NCBI GenBank assembly: GCA_050943495.1 | Contig: JBMNPH010000003.1 | Span: forward strand, 124,001 to 188,000 | Reading direction: 5' to 3' | Source: Merdivicinus sp050943495 | GTDB lineage: Bacteria > Bacillota > Clostridia > Oscillospirales > Ruminococcaceae | Length of the DNA: 64,000 nt | Shown: positions 16,915-26,139 of the stretch, piece after piece | Layout: each line of letters starts with the position of its first letter | Numbering within the stretch: the stretch's first letter is position 1 | Notes under the pieces: model-generated | Told to the model about the DNA's origin: nothing | The model's database searches: none | The model's input: the letters and a program-made list of their open reading frames with translations, nothing else | Position numbers and translations under genes: made by a program

Positions 16915-17774
16915 GATTCCGCCTCCTGCTCGGATGAAGCTTTTCCCAAAAAATCTGTCAAGACAAACACATTCTTAACTTCATCAATTTCAGTGACCGG
17001 CTCAATCACTGCATATCGAGTAATACCAGATTTTTCCAGTTTAACATTCTTAACTGTTCCGATCACAAGATCTTTCGGGAAAAGGCCGCTGGTTCCAGCG
17101 GTGACAACAATGTCCCCTTCTTTCACCTGTGTATCTTTGGGGAGGAGTTCCATTTTCGTCAGGCCATCCGCCGCCAATTCCACTGTTCCGGTAATATTTC
17201 CGGTATCTTTCGTAGTAATTTCCATTGCACCGACATTACAGTCGGGACTAAGGATCGTCGTTACCTGCGCATAAGTAGGGCCGACTTTGCTAATATAGCC
17301 AATAAGACCATCGCCTGTCACCACAGGATCCCGCACAGAAATTCCATGTAAGGTGCCAATGTCAATGGTAAAGGAACCGAATCGGTCATCCGGATCTCGA
17401 GCAATCACACCTGCATGTTGAAATTCAAAATCTTCATGCAGTTCCTTTAGACCGGTAATTTCTTTCAGACGTTCATTTTCAGTTTTGGTACGCTCATAAT
17501 CCACTAACTGTTGACGCAGATCCGCATTCTCTTCCTTCAAACGGATATTTTCCTCATAGTTTTCTCTTGCGTCCACAAATACAGACAAAAAATCCGAAAT
17601 TCCGTTGGAAACCCAGGCAGCCGCCCTCTGAACCGGATAGACAACATAGGAAAGCAATTGTTCCGGCAGGGTAGCCAGCCCGCCGGTTGAAGCCGCATAG
17701 AGCATCCCGCCCAGAATAACGGCAACAACTGCCAGAATGATTTTAAAGCGCAGGCTCTTAAAAAACTCGCGCAA
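16911..17774 (-). CDS. mreC: Rod-shape protein MreC
   Basis: This is a 287-residue bitopic membrane protein. One N-terminal membrane helix (about 10-28) is followed by a coiled coil (about 70-105, NIRLKEENADLRQQLVDYE) and the beta-rich extracellular domain with AGVIARDPDDRFGSF and GLIGYISKVGP, which are typical of MreC. It links cytoplasmic MreB filaments to periplasmic or outer wall enzymes. It is located between mreB (35-base gap) and mreD (4-base overlap). The length is normal. Confidence 0.94.
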   Translation of the reverse strand: MREFFKSLRFKIILAVVAVILGGMLYAASTGGLATLPEQLLSYVVYPVQRAAAWVSNGISDFLSVFVDARENYEENIRLKEENADLRQQLVDYERTKTENERLKEITGLKELHEDFEFQHAGVIARDPDDRFGSFTIDIGTLHGISVRDPVVTGDGLIGYISKVGPTYAQVTTILSPDCNVGAMEITTKDTGNITGTVELAADGLTKMELLPKDTQVKEGDIVVTAGTSGLFPKDLVIGTVKNVKLEKSGITRYAVIEPVTEIDEVKNVFVLTDFLGKASSEQEAES

Positions 17775-17809
17775 ACTGCTGCCCTCCCTTCTGCTCTATC
17801 GGACACAAA

Positions 17810-18829
17810 TCAATAGCGATTTTCCTCCTCGCTCAGAACGTCGGTCAGTTTATCAATGTTGTCGAGTACCATACCAGTTCCGACCGCAACACAATCCAAT
17901 GGATTCTCTGCAACCTTTACCGGCATACCAGTTTCATCATGGATCAGTTTATCCAGTCCGCGAAGCAGCGCACCACCGCCTGTCAGCGTAATTCCTTGAT
18001 CAATGATATCTGCTGAAAGTTCAGGAGGCGTACGCTCCAGCGTAATGCGGATAGCATCCAGCACCATAGCAAGCGGATCCTCCAGTGCACTGCGGATCTG
18101 ATCAGAAGTTACCACGATATTTTCGGGCAAACCATTGAGAAGGTTCCGGCCCTTAATTTCCATGGAAAGCTCGCCTTCTTCAAGAGGACAAGCTGAACCA
18201 ATTTCAATTTTAATATTTTCTGCAGTACGTTCACCGATCAACAGATTATATTTTTTCTTAATGAAATTGATAATAGAGGAATCAAACTCATCTCCGCCAA
18301 CGCGGACAGATTTGGAGGCCACAATGCCGCCCAGAGAAATTACTGCTACTTCGCTGGTACCACCGCCAATATCGACGACCATAGATCCCTGCGGATCCGC
18401 AACCGGCAATCCTGCACCAATTGCTGCAGCCATTGGTTCTTCAATAATGGAAACTCGTTTTGCACCGGCCTGTTCCGCAGCATCGCGGACTGCGCGGCGT
18501 TCAACCGCGGTAACGCCGGAAGGAATACAGATTACGACCCGCGGCCGCACAAAAAAGCTCTTGCCAATTGCCTTATGAATAAATTCGGTCAGCATGCTTG
18601 TGGTCACGTCGAAATCCGCAATGACGCCGTCTTTGAGCGGTCTCACTGTAACAATGGAACCGGGAGTACGTCCAATAACATCCTTTGCCTCCTGACCGAC
18701 ACATTTCACCTTATCCGTCTTGGTGTCAACTGCCACGACACTAGGTTCCCGGATAATAATGCCCTTTCCTTTCATATAAACCAGTGTATTGGCTGTTCCC
18801 AGGTCGATTCCTATATCCCTTGAAAACAT
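17810..18829 (-). CDS. mreB: Actin-like cell-shape protein MreB
   Basis: This is a 339-residue actin-fold ATPase forming membrane-associated filaments that guide wall synthesis. Phosphate 1 loop IGIDLGTANTLVY, phosphate 2 loop VVDIGGGTSEVAVISLGG and the adenosine region ITLTGGGALLRGLD are intact. It is first in the mre cluster, and about 110 bases upstream on this strand is a -10 box with a plausible -35. The family also includes Mbl and MreBH; MreB is preferred from its linkage to mreCD. Confidence 0.96.
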   Translation of the reverse strand: MFSRDIGIDLGTANTLVYMKGKGIIIREPSVVAVDTKTDKVKCVGQEAKDVIGRTPGSIVTVRPLKDGVIADFDVTTSMLTEFIHKAIGKSFFVRPRVVICIPSGVTAVERRAVRDAAEQAGAKRVSIIEEPMAAAIGAGLPVADPQGSMVVDIGGGTSEVAVISLGGIVASKSVRVGGDEFDSSIINFIKKKYNLLIGERTAENIKIEIGSACPLEEGELSMEIKGRNLLNGLPENIVVTSDQIRSALEDPLAMVLDAIRITLERTPPELSADIIDQGITLTGGGALLRGLDKLIHDETGMPVKVAENPLDCVAVGTGMVLDNIDKLTDVLSEEENRY

Positions 18830-18936
18830 AGTTTGATACCCCTTTATGTTGAATTTTTCATCGCTTTATCAGAAAACGTTCGGACAGAAAAAAATCCTTC
18901 ATTCCACCCAAACCAGATTATTTCATAACTTATTTT

Positions 18937-18965
18937 ATTATACCCCGTTTTGGGGAAATGCACAA
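18937..18965 (-). promoter_or_regulatory. Candidate promoter of the mre operon with palindromic spacer
   Basis: TATAAT (18937-18942, minus) is 17 bases from TTGTGC (18960-18965). The spacer holds CCCC-AAAAC-GGGG, an inverted repeat that could bind a regulator or simply be the GC-rich remnant of a hairpin. Confidence 0.45.
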
Positions 18966-19015
18966 GATAAATTTTATGTTTTGGATAAATTTTCAAAAAA
19001 TTTCAGCAAAATTTC

Positions 19016-19636
19016 CTATTTTTGGCAGAAATCTCGCAATTTTCGACACAAGACAGCAACCGGAAGGCCGACTACATTCTCATAATTCCCGTGAATCTCT
19101 CGAACCAGCATGCTGCCGTATCCCTGAATCCCGTAAGCACCTGCTTTATCGAAGGGTTCCCCTGTTGCCAAATAATCTGCAATTTCCTGCTCAGACAACG
19201 GATAAAATTCCACGTCAGTGGACACCGAAAAAGAAATGTTGCGGCCAGTGCTACAAATGGTCATGCCGGTCACAACCCGATGGGGACGTCCGGACAGGGA
19301 ACGCAGCATCCGCGCCGCATCCTCCTCATCGCGCGGAATCCCAAATATCTCACCATCCGGCGAAACAACGACCGTATCTCCCCCGATAACCAAAATATTT
19401 TCCGAAGGTTCCAGGTTTTGCAGAACCGCTGACGCTTTCCCCGCAGAAAGCCGTTCCACCAACTGTTCGGGTGTCATGGAAGAGGATGTTGCCATCAGCG
19501 GTTCCTCATCAAAATGGGAGACTTCCACTCTAAAATCCTCGGTGATATACCGCAGCAGTTCCTGACGCCGCGGAGAACGAGAAGCCAGATAGACCTGCCT
19601 CCCCTTCAAAAAATCAGGACAGATTGATTTCACCAT
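19016..19636 (-). CDS. maf: Maf-like nucleoside triphosphate pyrophosphatase
   Basis: This is a 206-residue house-cleaning enzyme that hydrolyses dTTP/UTP and modified nucleotides to monophosphates. The N-terminal signature LASRSPRRQELL, the IGGDTVV metal site and the DKAGAYGIQGYG block are all present. It is last of the zapA-U32-dut-DUF4321-maf operon, and pairing with dut supports nucleotide-pool sanitation. It starts at ATG 19636. The exact specificity is not readable here. Confidence 0.95.
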   Translation of the reverse strand: MVKSICPDFLKGRQVYLASRSPRRQELLRYITEDFRVEVSHFDEEPLMATSSSMTPEQLVERLSAGKASAVLQNLEPSENILVIGGDTVVVSPDGEIFGIPRDEEDAARMLRSLSGRPHRVVTGMTICSTGRNISFSVSTDVEFYPLSEQEIADYLATGEPFDKAGAYGIQGYGSMLVREIHGNYENVVGLPVAVLCRKLRDFCQK

Positions 19637-19649
19637 GGTTCATTTCTCC

Positions 19650-19907
19650 TCAATGTATTTTTCCGGAAGTTTTTACATATAGGATTACTGCAAGCACAAT
19701 ACACAAAAGCAGCGCAATATTCATCGAAATGTGGATGCCAAACTCGAATTGGAGCACTGACAAATCGACAGAAAAGCTGTTAATTCCAATTGATTTTCCA
19801 AGGCAGAGCCATTTTAGCCACGAAACTTTCGCCGCAATTTCCGACAGCAGAGTTCCCAGCAGAATTCCACCGAACAGATACAGCACCAGTAAAAGTGTCC
19901 GTTTCAT
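19650..19907 (-). CDS. Small DUF4321-like membrane protein
   Basis: This is an 85-residue protein with two hydrophobic segments (about 4-24 and 62-78) around a short charged loop. Size and hydropathy fit DUF4321 proteins, which sit next to maf in many Clostridia; function is unknown. Its ATG overlaps the dut stop as ATGA, so it is translationally coupled. A longer in-frame reading to 20132 lies inside dut and is rejected. Confidence 0.75.
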   Translation of the reverse strand: MKRTLLLVLYLFGGILLGTLLSEIAAKVSWLKWLCLGKSIGINSFSVDLSVLQFEFGIHISMNIALLLCIVLAVILYVKTSGKIH

Positions 19908-20362
19908 GAATGGGATCCCCCTTCTTTTCCGAAGCCGGTTGAACCAAATCCGCCTTCTCCGCGTTCCGTACCGGAAAGGGAATCGGTCTCCACAATCTCC
20001 GGCAGCAAAACCGGACTGACTACTAGTTGTGCGATTCGGTCGCCGGGATGAATAATATACGGCTGTCTGGAATGATTGGTCATGGCAATCTGCACCTCTC
20101 CCCGGTAATCGCTGTCGATGACTCCCACACAATTGGAGAGAGTGATGCCGAATTTGCTTGCCAGCCCGCTGCGGGGGTAAACCAGACCAACGGTTCCCGG
20201 TTCCAGTTCAATTGCAAGACCGGTTGGAATCCGCACCAATTCCAGAGGCTGGATGGTGATTTCCTTCTCCATGCAGGCGCAAAGATCCAAGCCGGCACTC
20301 TCTGGTGTAGCGCGGCGTGGAAGAACGGCCTGCGGATGCAAGCGCTTGATTTTCAGCTGCAT
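19904..20362 (-). CDS. dut: dUTP diphosphatase
   Basis: This is a 152-residue trimeric dUTPase that removes dUTP and makes dUMP for thymidylate synthesis. Conserved motifs appear in order: SAGLDLCA (motif 1), PRSGLASK (motif 2), GVIDSDYRGEV (motif 3), PGDRIAQLV (motif 4) and RGEGGFGSTG (motif 5). It lies 18 bases after the U32 peptidase gene in the same operon. All active-site residues expected from the motifs are present. Confidence 0.97.
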   Translation of the reverse strand: MQLKIKRLHPQAVLPRRATPESAGLDLCACMEKEITIQPLELVRIPTGLAIELEPGTVGLVYPRSGLASKFGITLSNCVGVIDSDYRGEVQIAMTNHSRQPYIIHPGDRIAQLVVSPVLLPEIVETDSLSGTERGEGGFGSTGFGKEGGSHS

Positions 20363-20380
20363 TTTTTCAAACTCCTTTTG

Positions 20381-22456
20381 TCAGTCAATTCCGCGATAAT
20401 ATAGGCCGCGGGTATATTCACCGGATGGATGGGATTCGGTTCGATAAAGTTCCAATATCTCCCTTACCTGATCCGATGTCTCAACAGTAAAGTCAAACAA
20501 CCAGAAATCGAAACAGGAAATCTCCCGTTGACGATCGGAGAGCACAAGTGGAACTGCATTATATAAAAAGCTGACCGAACGGTCGGCATCACAGCGCACT
20601 GGGAAGGAAATCCCACGCCGATCCGTCACAAATCCTCTCCGGCGGCATTTTTCACATCCGATCTGGGCTTTGACCGGGCAATTCCGCAGGGACATCAGCG
20701 GAATATGCCCATAAACTAAGGCACCCAGTGGACGGCTATGCCGCAACGTTCGGGCAAAATCCAGCTTGACCTCAATTGAACAAATTGCGGAGTCCAATCC
20801 CAGATTCTCTGCCGCATGCAGGCTGTACGAATTGGTCAGATTCAGCCAAGGCCCGCCCGCAGCTTTCATCCCGCAGCGCCTTGCCAGTTCCAAATGGGCT
20901 GCATTTTCACAGAGAAGGGTACCGATACCCGCTTCCCGCAAGATATTCAACCGGATCACAAAATCTTCTTCTGTATCAAACAGAAAACGCGGCAGTACCG
21001 CTATCAAATGATCCTCCCAACCGGAAAATCGAGATAAATTCCCCTCCAACTCTTTTACAGAAAGTAATATTTTATCAAAAAATTCCCGATAGTTCGACGG
21101 GATCTGCGAAATCCCATCGAATTTTCCCCATTTCTGTGGGGAGGATGTGTAATTCTGCTCAACAGACAAATCCGGCAGAGCGTCCCGGAAAAACGGAATC
21201 GACTGTGCCTCCCGCATGGCATCCAGCTTAGCAACTGCCTCACGCCGGATGGCGTTGAAAGCAGAGGAAGACATCGTCAGACCTGGATCCAATACCGCAT
21301 GGAATTCCTGTAAAAAGTAAGGCGTTCCGCCCAGCTTGGACAAAAATTTCCGTGCCAGCGCCTCATCCGCCGGAGCGGAAACAGCAGGACGGGGCATTTC
21401 TCCCTCTACCGAAACGGAATGCAATCCATCCGAAAGGGTTAAACGCACCGGTTCCTTTTCCCGCATGACAAACTCCATAGAAACCGGAACCCGCTGGACA
21501 TCCTTGTGATACCATCCTGCCAGATTTTTAAGCACCGGGGCCGCAGCTGCAACGTCCTCTTTCCGACGGAATCCGAACATTTCTCGGTTGACAGCCGAAT
21601 CAAAATAACCGGAAGTAAATCCACTTCTAGAAAATACAGCCTGTAATGTATCCAGATCGGGTTCTTCCCCTTCCAAAGCCTTACGGCAGGCGGTTACAGC
21701 CGCTGCCACATATTCTGGACGCTTCATCCGCCCTTCAATTTTAAAGGAATCTACGCCCATTTCCGCCAGTTCCGTCAGGCGGGAAACCAGTGACATGTCT
21801 TTCAAGGAGAGAACATGTTCCCCTGCTTTAGGCATTTCCGGACAGCCGGCCACGAACGGCAGACGGCATGGCTGAGCACATTGCCCACGATTTCCGCTCT
21901 TACCGCCGAATACTGCGCTCATATAGCATTGACCGGACATCGACATACAATGTGCGCCGTGAACAAAGGTTTCCAGTTCGAGAGAGGTGGAACGCCGGAT
22001 GGCTGCGATTTCTTCTCGGGAAAGTTCCCGTGCCAGCACAACGCGCGAAAATCCCAAACGTTCCGCCGTCTTAACTCCCGCAGGAGAATGAATGGCCATC
22101 TGGGTGGAGGCGTGAAGCGGCATTTTGGGGGCAGTCTGACGCACAATGGATGCAACGCCCCAATCCTGTACGATCAGCGCATCGACGCCGGCTTCGCAGG
22201 CAGTCCGGATACATTCCAGCAAAGCTGGAATTTCACTGTCAAAGACAACGGTATTCAACGCCTGATGAATTTTAACACCAAACCGATGCGCATAGGAAAC
22301 AGCAGCTTTCAGTTCCTCCGGTCCGAAATTGCGGGAATTTGCCCTGGCACTGAAGCTTTTTTGCCCGAGGTAAACGGCATCCGCACCGCAGCGGACGGCA
22401 GCTTCCAATGCTTCGATCGATCCGGCGGGCGCCAGAATTTCCGGTCTGTGAATCAT
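20381..22456 (-). CDS. U32 family peptidase-like protein (RlhA/YegQ type, DUF3656-containing)
   Basis: This is a 691-residue protein. The N-terminal U32 domain starts EILAPAGSIEALEAAV and GADAVYLG and contains the signature ETFVHGAHCMSMSGQC; relatives such as RlhA act in prephenate-dependent 23S rRNA hydroxylation rather than proteolysis. The central DUF3656-like part and a C-terminal U32 repeat follow (Cys in CPVKAQIGCEKCRRRGF, possibly an Fe-S or metal site). Its start overlaps the zapA stop (ATGA). Substrate is unknown: collagenase annotation in this family is often wrong. Confidence 0.88.
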   Translation of the reverse strand: MIHRPEILAPAGSIEALEAAVRCGADAVYLGQKSFSARANSRNFGPEELKAAVSYAHRFGVKIHQALNTVVFDSEIPALLECIRTACEAGVDALIVQDWGVASIVRQTAPKMPLHASTQMAIHSPAGVKTAERLGFSRVVLARELSREEIAAIRRSTSLELETFVHGAHCMSMSGQCYMSAVFGGKSGNRGQCAQPCRLPFVAGCPEMPKAGEHVLSLKDMSLVSRLTELAEMGVDSFKIEGRMKRPEYVAAAVTACRKALEGEEPDLDTLQAVFSRSGFTSGYFDSAVNREMFGFRRKEDVAAAAPVLKNLAGWYHKDVQRVPVSMEFVMREKEPVRLTLSDGLHSVSVEGEMPRPAVSAPADEALARKFLSKLGGTPYFLQEFHAVLDPGLTMSSSAFNAIRREAVAKLDAMREAQSIPFFRDALPDLSVEQNYTSSPQKWGKFDGISQIPSNYREFFDKILLSVKELEGNLSRFSGWEDHLIAVLPRFLFDTEEDFVIRLNILREAGIGTLLCENAAHLELARRCGMKAAGGPWLNLTNSYSLHAAENLGLDSAICSIEVKLDFARTLRHSRPLGALVYGHIPLMSLRNCPVKAQIGCEKCRRRGFVTDRRGISFPVRCDADRSVSFLYNAVPLVLSDRQREISCFDFWLFDFTVETSDQVREILELYRTESHPSGEYTRGLYYRGID

Positions 22457-22821
22457 GCCTTCACCTCACCGGCAGATTTTTTCTCCAATTCTTTTTTCAA
22501 ATTCTGATTTTCTTTCTTTAGCAAATTAAGTTCTCGCTGTAATTGATCTGCCTCAATACGTGCGTTGGTGGATTCCTCGACATAGCCTTTGATCTGAGAA
22601 CGGATATGGTCGCCGTCCGCAATCGCGCGGGCAGCCTCATCCATCAACTCCAACCCGACCATCACGGTTGCGGCTGTCACGGAAGCGCTGGTATTGGCAT
22701 CCAAAAACGCATTGATCCGCTTGTCCAGATCCTTGGCAAGCCGAGTTACATAGGACGGGGTTTCCTCGGTCTGAATGGTATACGTCTTCCCACAGATTAC
22801 CACTTTTACACGATTGTTCAT
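22453..22821 (-). CDS. zapA: Cell division protein ZapA
   Basis: This is a 122-residue FtsZ-associated protein. An N-terminal globular ZapA domain (VVICGKTYTIQTEE, YVTRLAKDLDKRI) is followed by a long coiled coil (about 80-115) rich in Glu, Leu and Lys. It promotes FtsZ bundling at midcell. It is first gene of the operon and starts at ATG 22821. A -10-like TATAAT lies at 22885-22890 on the minus strand, with only a poor -35. Confidence 0.92.
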   Translation of the reverse strand: MNNRVKVVICGKTYTIQTEETPSYVTRLAKDLDKRINAFLDANTSASVTAATVMVGLELMDEAARAIADGDHIRSQIKGYVEESTNARIEADQLQRELNLLKKENQNLKKELEKKSAGEVKA

Positions 22822-23010
22822 CTTATTGCCTCCCTGGTTCTATTTCAAAACAGACATTGCTGGTATTACAAATTGGTTACCTCTATTATAGGACATTTTT
22901 GCTGTCGTGAAAAGTCTTTTTTGGGAAGATTTTGCAAAATTCCGCCGGAAATCAAATTTTCCCAAAATTCGGGCAAACTATATCGGAATCCATCAAAAAG
23001 GGGGGCCTTT

Positions 23011-23748
23011 ATGAAACAATCCGCCCGCATTCCCTTGCTGGATGAACTGCGGGGATTTGCGATTCTGGCGATGGTGCTGTATCATCTGGTCTACGATCTG
23101 TCTGCTATGGAAATGATCGACTGGCCGTTTTTTCACACGGAACCGATGAAATTGATCCGTGATCTGTTTGCAGGACTCTTTATCATGTTGTCCGGTCTGT
23201 GCTGCCTTTATTCCCGCAGCAATCTGCGTAGAGGAGTCCTCTGCTATCTGGCGGGCGTTGGAATTGAATGGGTAACCTCCTTCATTCCAGGATCGGAAAT
23301 TCGATTCGGAATCCTGCATATGCTGGGAAGCTGCATGGTTTTATTCGGACTGGCGGAAAAATGGATGACGGTCATTCCGTCATTCGCAGGACTAGGAGGG
23401 TCTTTAATACTTTTCCTGATTCTTCGAAGGATTACAAATCGAATCATTCTGCTTCCGGTGATCGGAAGCATTCCTCTGCCGGATCTTTTTTATAGTGGTT
23501 CGCTTTATGCACTGGGGTTGCCCAACTCTACCTTCTTTTCAGCGGACTACTACCCGCTGATTCCATGGGGATTTCTATTTTTTGGCGGATATTATCTGGG
23601 CCGTCTCCTGCAGAACACGCCAATTTTGCAGCCGGGTTTTCCGCGATTTCCATTTCTCAGCTGGTGCGGCCGACACAGCCTCTGGATTTATCTTCTGCAT
23701 CAGCCGGCAGCGGCCGCCGGAATCTGGATCTGGCAGATACTGCGTTGA
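23011..23748 (+). CDS. DUF1624/heparan-alpha-glucosaminide acetyltransferase-like membrane protein
   Basis: This 245-residue polytopic membrane protein has about seven hydrophobic segments. It begins with RIPLLDELRGFAILAMVLYHLVYD, which resembles the DUF1624 family signature, and ends with a conserved HSLWIYLLHQP block. Relatives transfer acyl groups across membranes or are uncharacterised. ATG 23011 is chosen: it follows GGGGGG and opens the signature, whereas the longer upstream reading to 22543 runs antisense through zapA. It is alone on this strand; the terminator to its right serves the next, convergent gene. Confidence 0.75.
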   Translation: MKQSARIPLLDELRGFAILAMVLYHLVYDLSAMEMIDWPFFHTEPMKLIRDLFAGLFIMLSGLCCLYSRSNLRRGVLCYLAGVGIEWVTSFIPGSEIRFGILHMLGSCMVLFGLAEKWMTVIPSFAGLGGSLILFLILRRITNRIILLPVIGSIPLPDLFYSGSLYALGLPNSTFFSADYYPLIPWGFLFFGGYYLGRLLQNTPILQPGFPRFPFLSWCGRHSLWIYLLHQPAAAAGIWIWQILR

Positions 23749-23800
23749 CATTATGTAGAGATTGACTATAATAAAAGAGAGGCATAATTTTTTACGGACA

Positions 23801-23832
23801 AAGAAAAAAGTCCCCCGCAATAGGGGACTTTC
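23801..23832 (-). terminator. Terminator of the URO-D family gene
   Basis: The stem AAGTCCCC/GGGGACTT (23808-23815 with 23823-23830) is followed on the minus strand by TTTTTTC. The stem starts within 6 bases after the URO-D gene stop. Confidence 0.85.
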
Positions 23833-23835
23833 TGA

Positions 23836-25086
23836 TTAACCCTGATACAGTTTGTCGCACTCTTCCCTCAGGATTTCCACATAACGTGCAACTTTCTGCG
23901 GTGTATTGTGCAGCGTATAGACATCGCGCTGACTGAATTCCAGGATGCATCCTTTCGCGGCGCGGAGGGTGCGGTCAAAATGCGCCCGCAGCCCTTCCTC
24001 ATCGAGAACACTGCCGACTCCGAGGAAATTCGGACTGGGTTTGCGGTGGAAGATCGTTTTCCGGCCGGCAAGCTGCTCACCCATATATTCCTCGTCACAC
24101 CACGGTGAGATCGAAACTTTGCGCAGATTATCCAGCTTGGAAATGCAGTTTTCCCAAATCGGACTGACTGCTTCGCAGCAGCCATAGGACAGCAGGCCAT
24201 ACTGAGCGGCAATTTTCTGGTAATAGGGGAAGATAAATTCCGCATACATCTCGGGCGAAATTCCGGATGTCTCCTGTGAGTCCATATATCCCCACACATC
24301 GCGGGTGGTAAACGGCCGCGTTTTCCAGACATCCCAGCCGGGCAGATCTGTTGTAAAATTGCGGGTGCCCTGGCAGAGATTTTCGCCGGATACCGTTGGC
24401 ATCAACAGTTTCTTCTCTTCCAACAAACGATAAAATTCCAGATAATCCTCTGTCAGCATCTCCATCATCTGATGGAACAATTCCGGATAATCATACATGG
24501 CAAACAACATATTCTCCATGCTCATGATATGGACGATATGCTGGGTCAAGCAGGCACTCGGATGAATGGGCGCCTCTTTTACAGGCAGGCAGCCATCGAA
24601 CAAATCCTGATAAAATTCCATCTGTTCCCGGTTGGCTTCCGGATCTGCGCCAAAATCCGATTTTTTCAGCTTGTGGAAATCCTCACCCAAATCATGCAGC
24701 ACCTCGACGAAATGATGCCCCAAACCGCCTCCCGCAGACAACTCCTTGCGAACGGGAATGCCATACGGCACAAACCATGTTTTGCATCCGACGCCCCAGT
24801 AATCCGGTACGACGGTATCATCGCGGAATATCTCGTGATTGACTAAATTACTATGAAGACGCCATTCGATCTGTCGGGCGTCCTCGCCCTCACAGCGCAG
24901 CAGGGAGGGGATCACATCGTCCGCAAACGTCCACAATTCCACGGTCAGAACCGGTCGGGAAGGCTTACAGTCATTGTGATCTGTCCAAAGCTTGCGCAAT
25001 TGCTGCATTTCTTCCGACTGGGAAATTTCATACTGATGTTTTGCCAAATCCCGTAGGATCCGGCGGTCTTTTTCCGTTATCTTCAT
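23836..25086 (-). CDS. Uroporphyrinogen decarboxylase (URO-D) superfamily protein
   Basis: This is a 416-residue TIM-barrel protein of the URO-D superfamily, recognised by overall layout (HHFVEVLHDLGEDFHKL, SMENMLFAMYDYPE, YGCCEAVSPIW). It is probably not the heme enzyme: gut Clostridia carry many such proteins that resemble corrinoid methyltransferases of one-carbon or O-demethylation pathways. No corrinoid protein gene is adjacent, so the substrate is open. ATG 25086 has GAGGTCCTC in front; the longer reading to 25488 runs antisense into the AraC gene. The divergent AraC regulator probably controls it. Confidence 0.75.
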   Translation of the reverse strand: MKITEKDRRILRDLAKHQYEISQSEEMQQLRKLWTDHNDCKPSRPVLTVELWTFADDVIPSLLRCEGEDARQIEWRLHSNLVNHEIFRDDTVVPDYWGVGCKTWFVPYGIPVRKELSAGGGLGHHFVEVLHDLGEDFHKLKKSDFGADPEANREQMEFYQDLFDGCLPVKEAPIHPSACLTQHIVHIMSMENMLFAMYDYPELFHQMMEMLTEDYLEFYRLLEEKKLLMPTVSGENLCQGTRNFTTDLPGWDVWKTRPFTTRDVWGYMDSQETSGISPEMYAEFIFPYYQKIAAQYGLLSYGCCEAVSPIWENCISKLDNLRKVSISPWCDEEYMGEQLAGRKTIFHRKPSPNFLGVGSVLDEEGLRAHFDRTLRAAKGCILEFSQRDVYTLHNTPQKVARYVEILREECDKLYQG

Positions 25087-25197
25087 AGATGAGGACCTCC
25101 TGTCACTTGTATTTTCAGTATATACCGGTTCCTGCAGTTTGAAAATCGGCAGAATTGCGCAGATCATACACAATCTTGCGATTTCGGAGGGGATCAC

Positions 25198-26028
25198 ATG
25201 AAAATACATTTGGCACTGCAGAAACGCAGTGAAGCACATGCGCTGGGGTTGTTTCAGGCACAGCTCTCCCTCTGCGGTCACTTTCGAAATGATTCGAATC
25301 ATTCGGTCGAACGAATACACGGGATCGAAGAAACGATCCTGATTTATTGTATCCGAGGGCAGGGTTACCTCGATTGCAAAGGGCAGTACTGGAAAATCCG
25401 AGCAGGCGATGCCATCTTGCTGCGCGCGTTGGAACCGCATGGATATGGAGCGGATCCGACAAATCCATGGGATATCTATTGGATCCATTACAAGGGAGAT
25501 TTAGGAGAGTTATACAATCTTGCGGAGGAAAAGAAGCTGATTCCGATCTTCCATCCGGGAATCCGAACCGGATGCACCCAGCATTTTGAGGAACTGCTGA
25601 TGTGGACCGATCATACGCGCGTCCCAAGCCTGCTGGAACGCCTCAAAATAGAGGAACTCTCCAAAATGATTCTGCTGGAATTACTGGACACCGGAAATGC
25701 ACCAGATTCCCTTTCCGGAAAAGTGCAGGCGTATATGACTGAGCATTTGGCGGAAGCGCTCACCCTGGATCAGCTCGCAACTCATTTCCACATGTCCAAA
25801 TATCATTTTGCCCACTGCTTCCGCCGCGAAACCGGATACCCACCGATGGAGTATCTGTCCAGACAGCGTGTGGCTGCCGCCTGTTCCCTACTTTTGGAAA
25901 CGGACCGCACCATCCGCCAGATCAGCCAGGATCTTGGATATACAACCCCCTATTATTTTTCGGAACAATTTAAAAAGATGACCGGTTATGCACCGATCAT
26001 CTATCGCCGCGTCATGCGGCAGCAATAA
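25198..26028 (+). CDS. AraC-family regulator, divergent from the URO-D gene
   Basis: This is a 276-residue protein. An N-terminal cupin-like sensor (IEETILIYCIRGQGYLD, HGYGADPTNPWDIYWIHYKG) is followed by two helix-turn-helix motifs (LTLDQLATHFHMSKYHFAHCF and IRQISQDLGYTTPYYFSEQF). AraC proteins of this layout sense a sugar or aromatic and activate an adjacent catabolic gene. It is 111 bases from the divergent URO-D gene, so the shared region is the likely operator. A GGAGG site lies before ATG 25198. The inducer is unknown. Confidence 0.9.
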   Translation: MKIHLALQKRSEAHALGLFQAQLSLCGHFRNDSNHSVERIHGIEETILIYCIRGQGYLDCKGQYWKIRAGDAILLRALEPHGYGADPTNPWDIYWIHYKGDLGELYNLAEEKKLIPIFHPGIRTGCTQHFEELLMWTDHTRVPSLLERLKIEELSKMILLELLDTGNAPDSLSGKVQAYMTEHLAEALTLDQLATHFHMSKYHFAHCFRRETGYPPMEYLSRQRVAAACSLLLETDRTIRQISQDLGYTTPYYFSEQFKKMTGYAPIIYRRVMRQQ

Positions 26029-26139
26029 ATTTGTAAAATTATTTCGATCTAAATTTTACCCGAACATGATTTTTTCGAGAGAATTTTTCCCATATCATAA
26101 AATTACAGAGTTTTCAAGTGTGCAGAGAGGAGTATGCAT

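Noticed and set aside
22543..23010. Extended N-terminus of the DUF1624-like protein
   Set aside because: The extension is antisense to zapA; the family signature begins right at ATG 23011 after a ribosome site.
25087..25488. Extended N-terminus of the URO-D protein
   Set aside because: It reads antisense through the AraC gene and lacks similarity; ATG 25086 has GAGGTCCTC.
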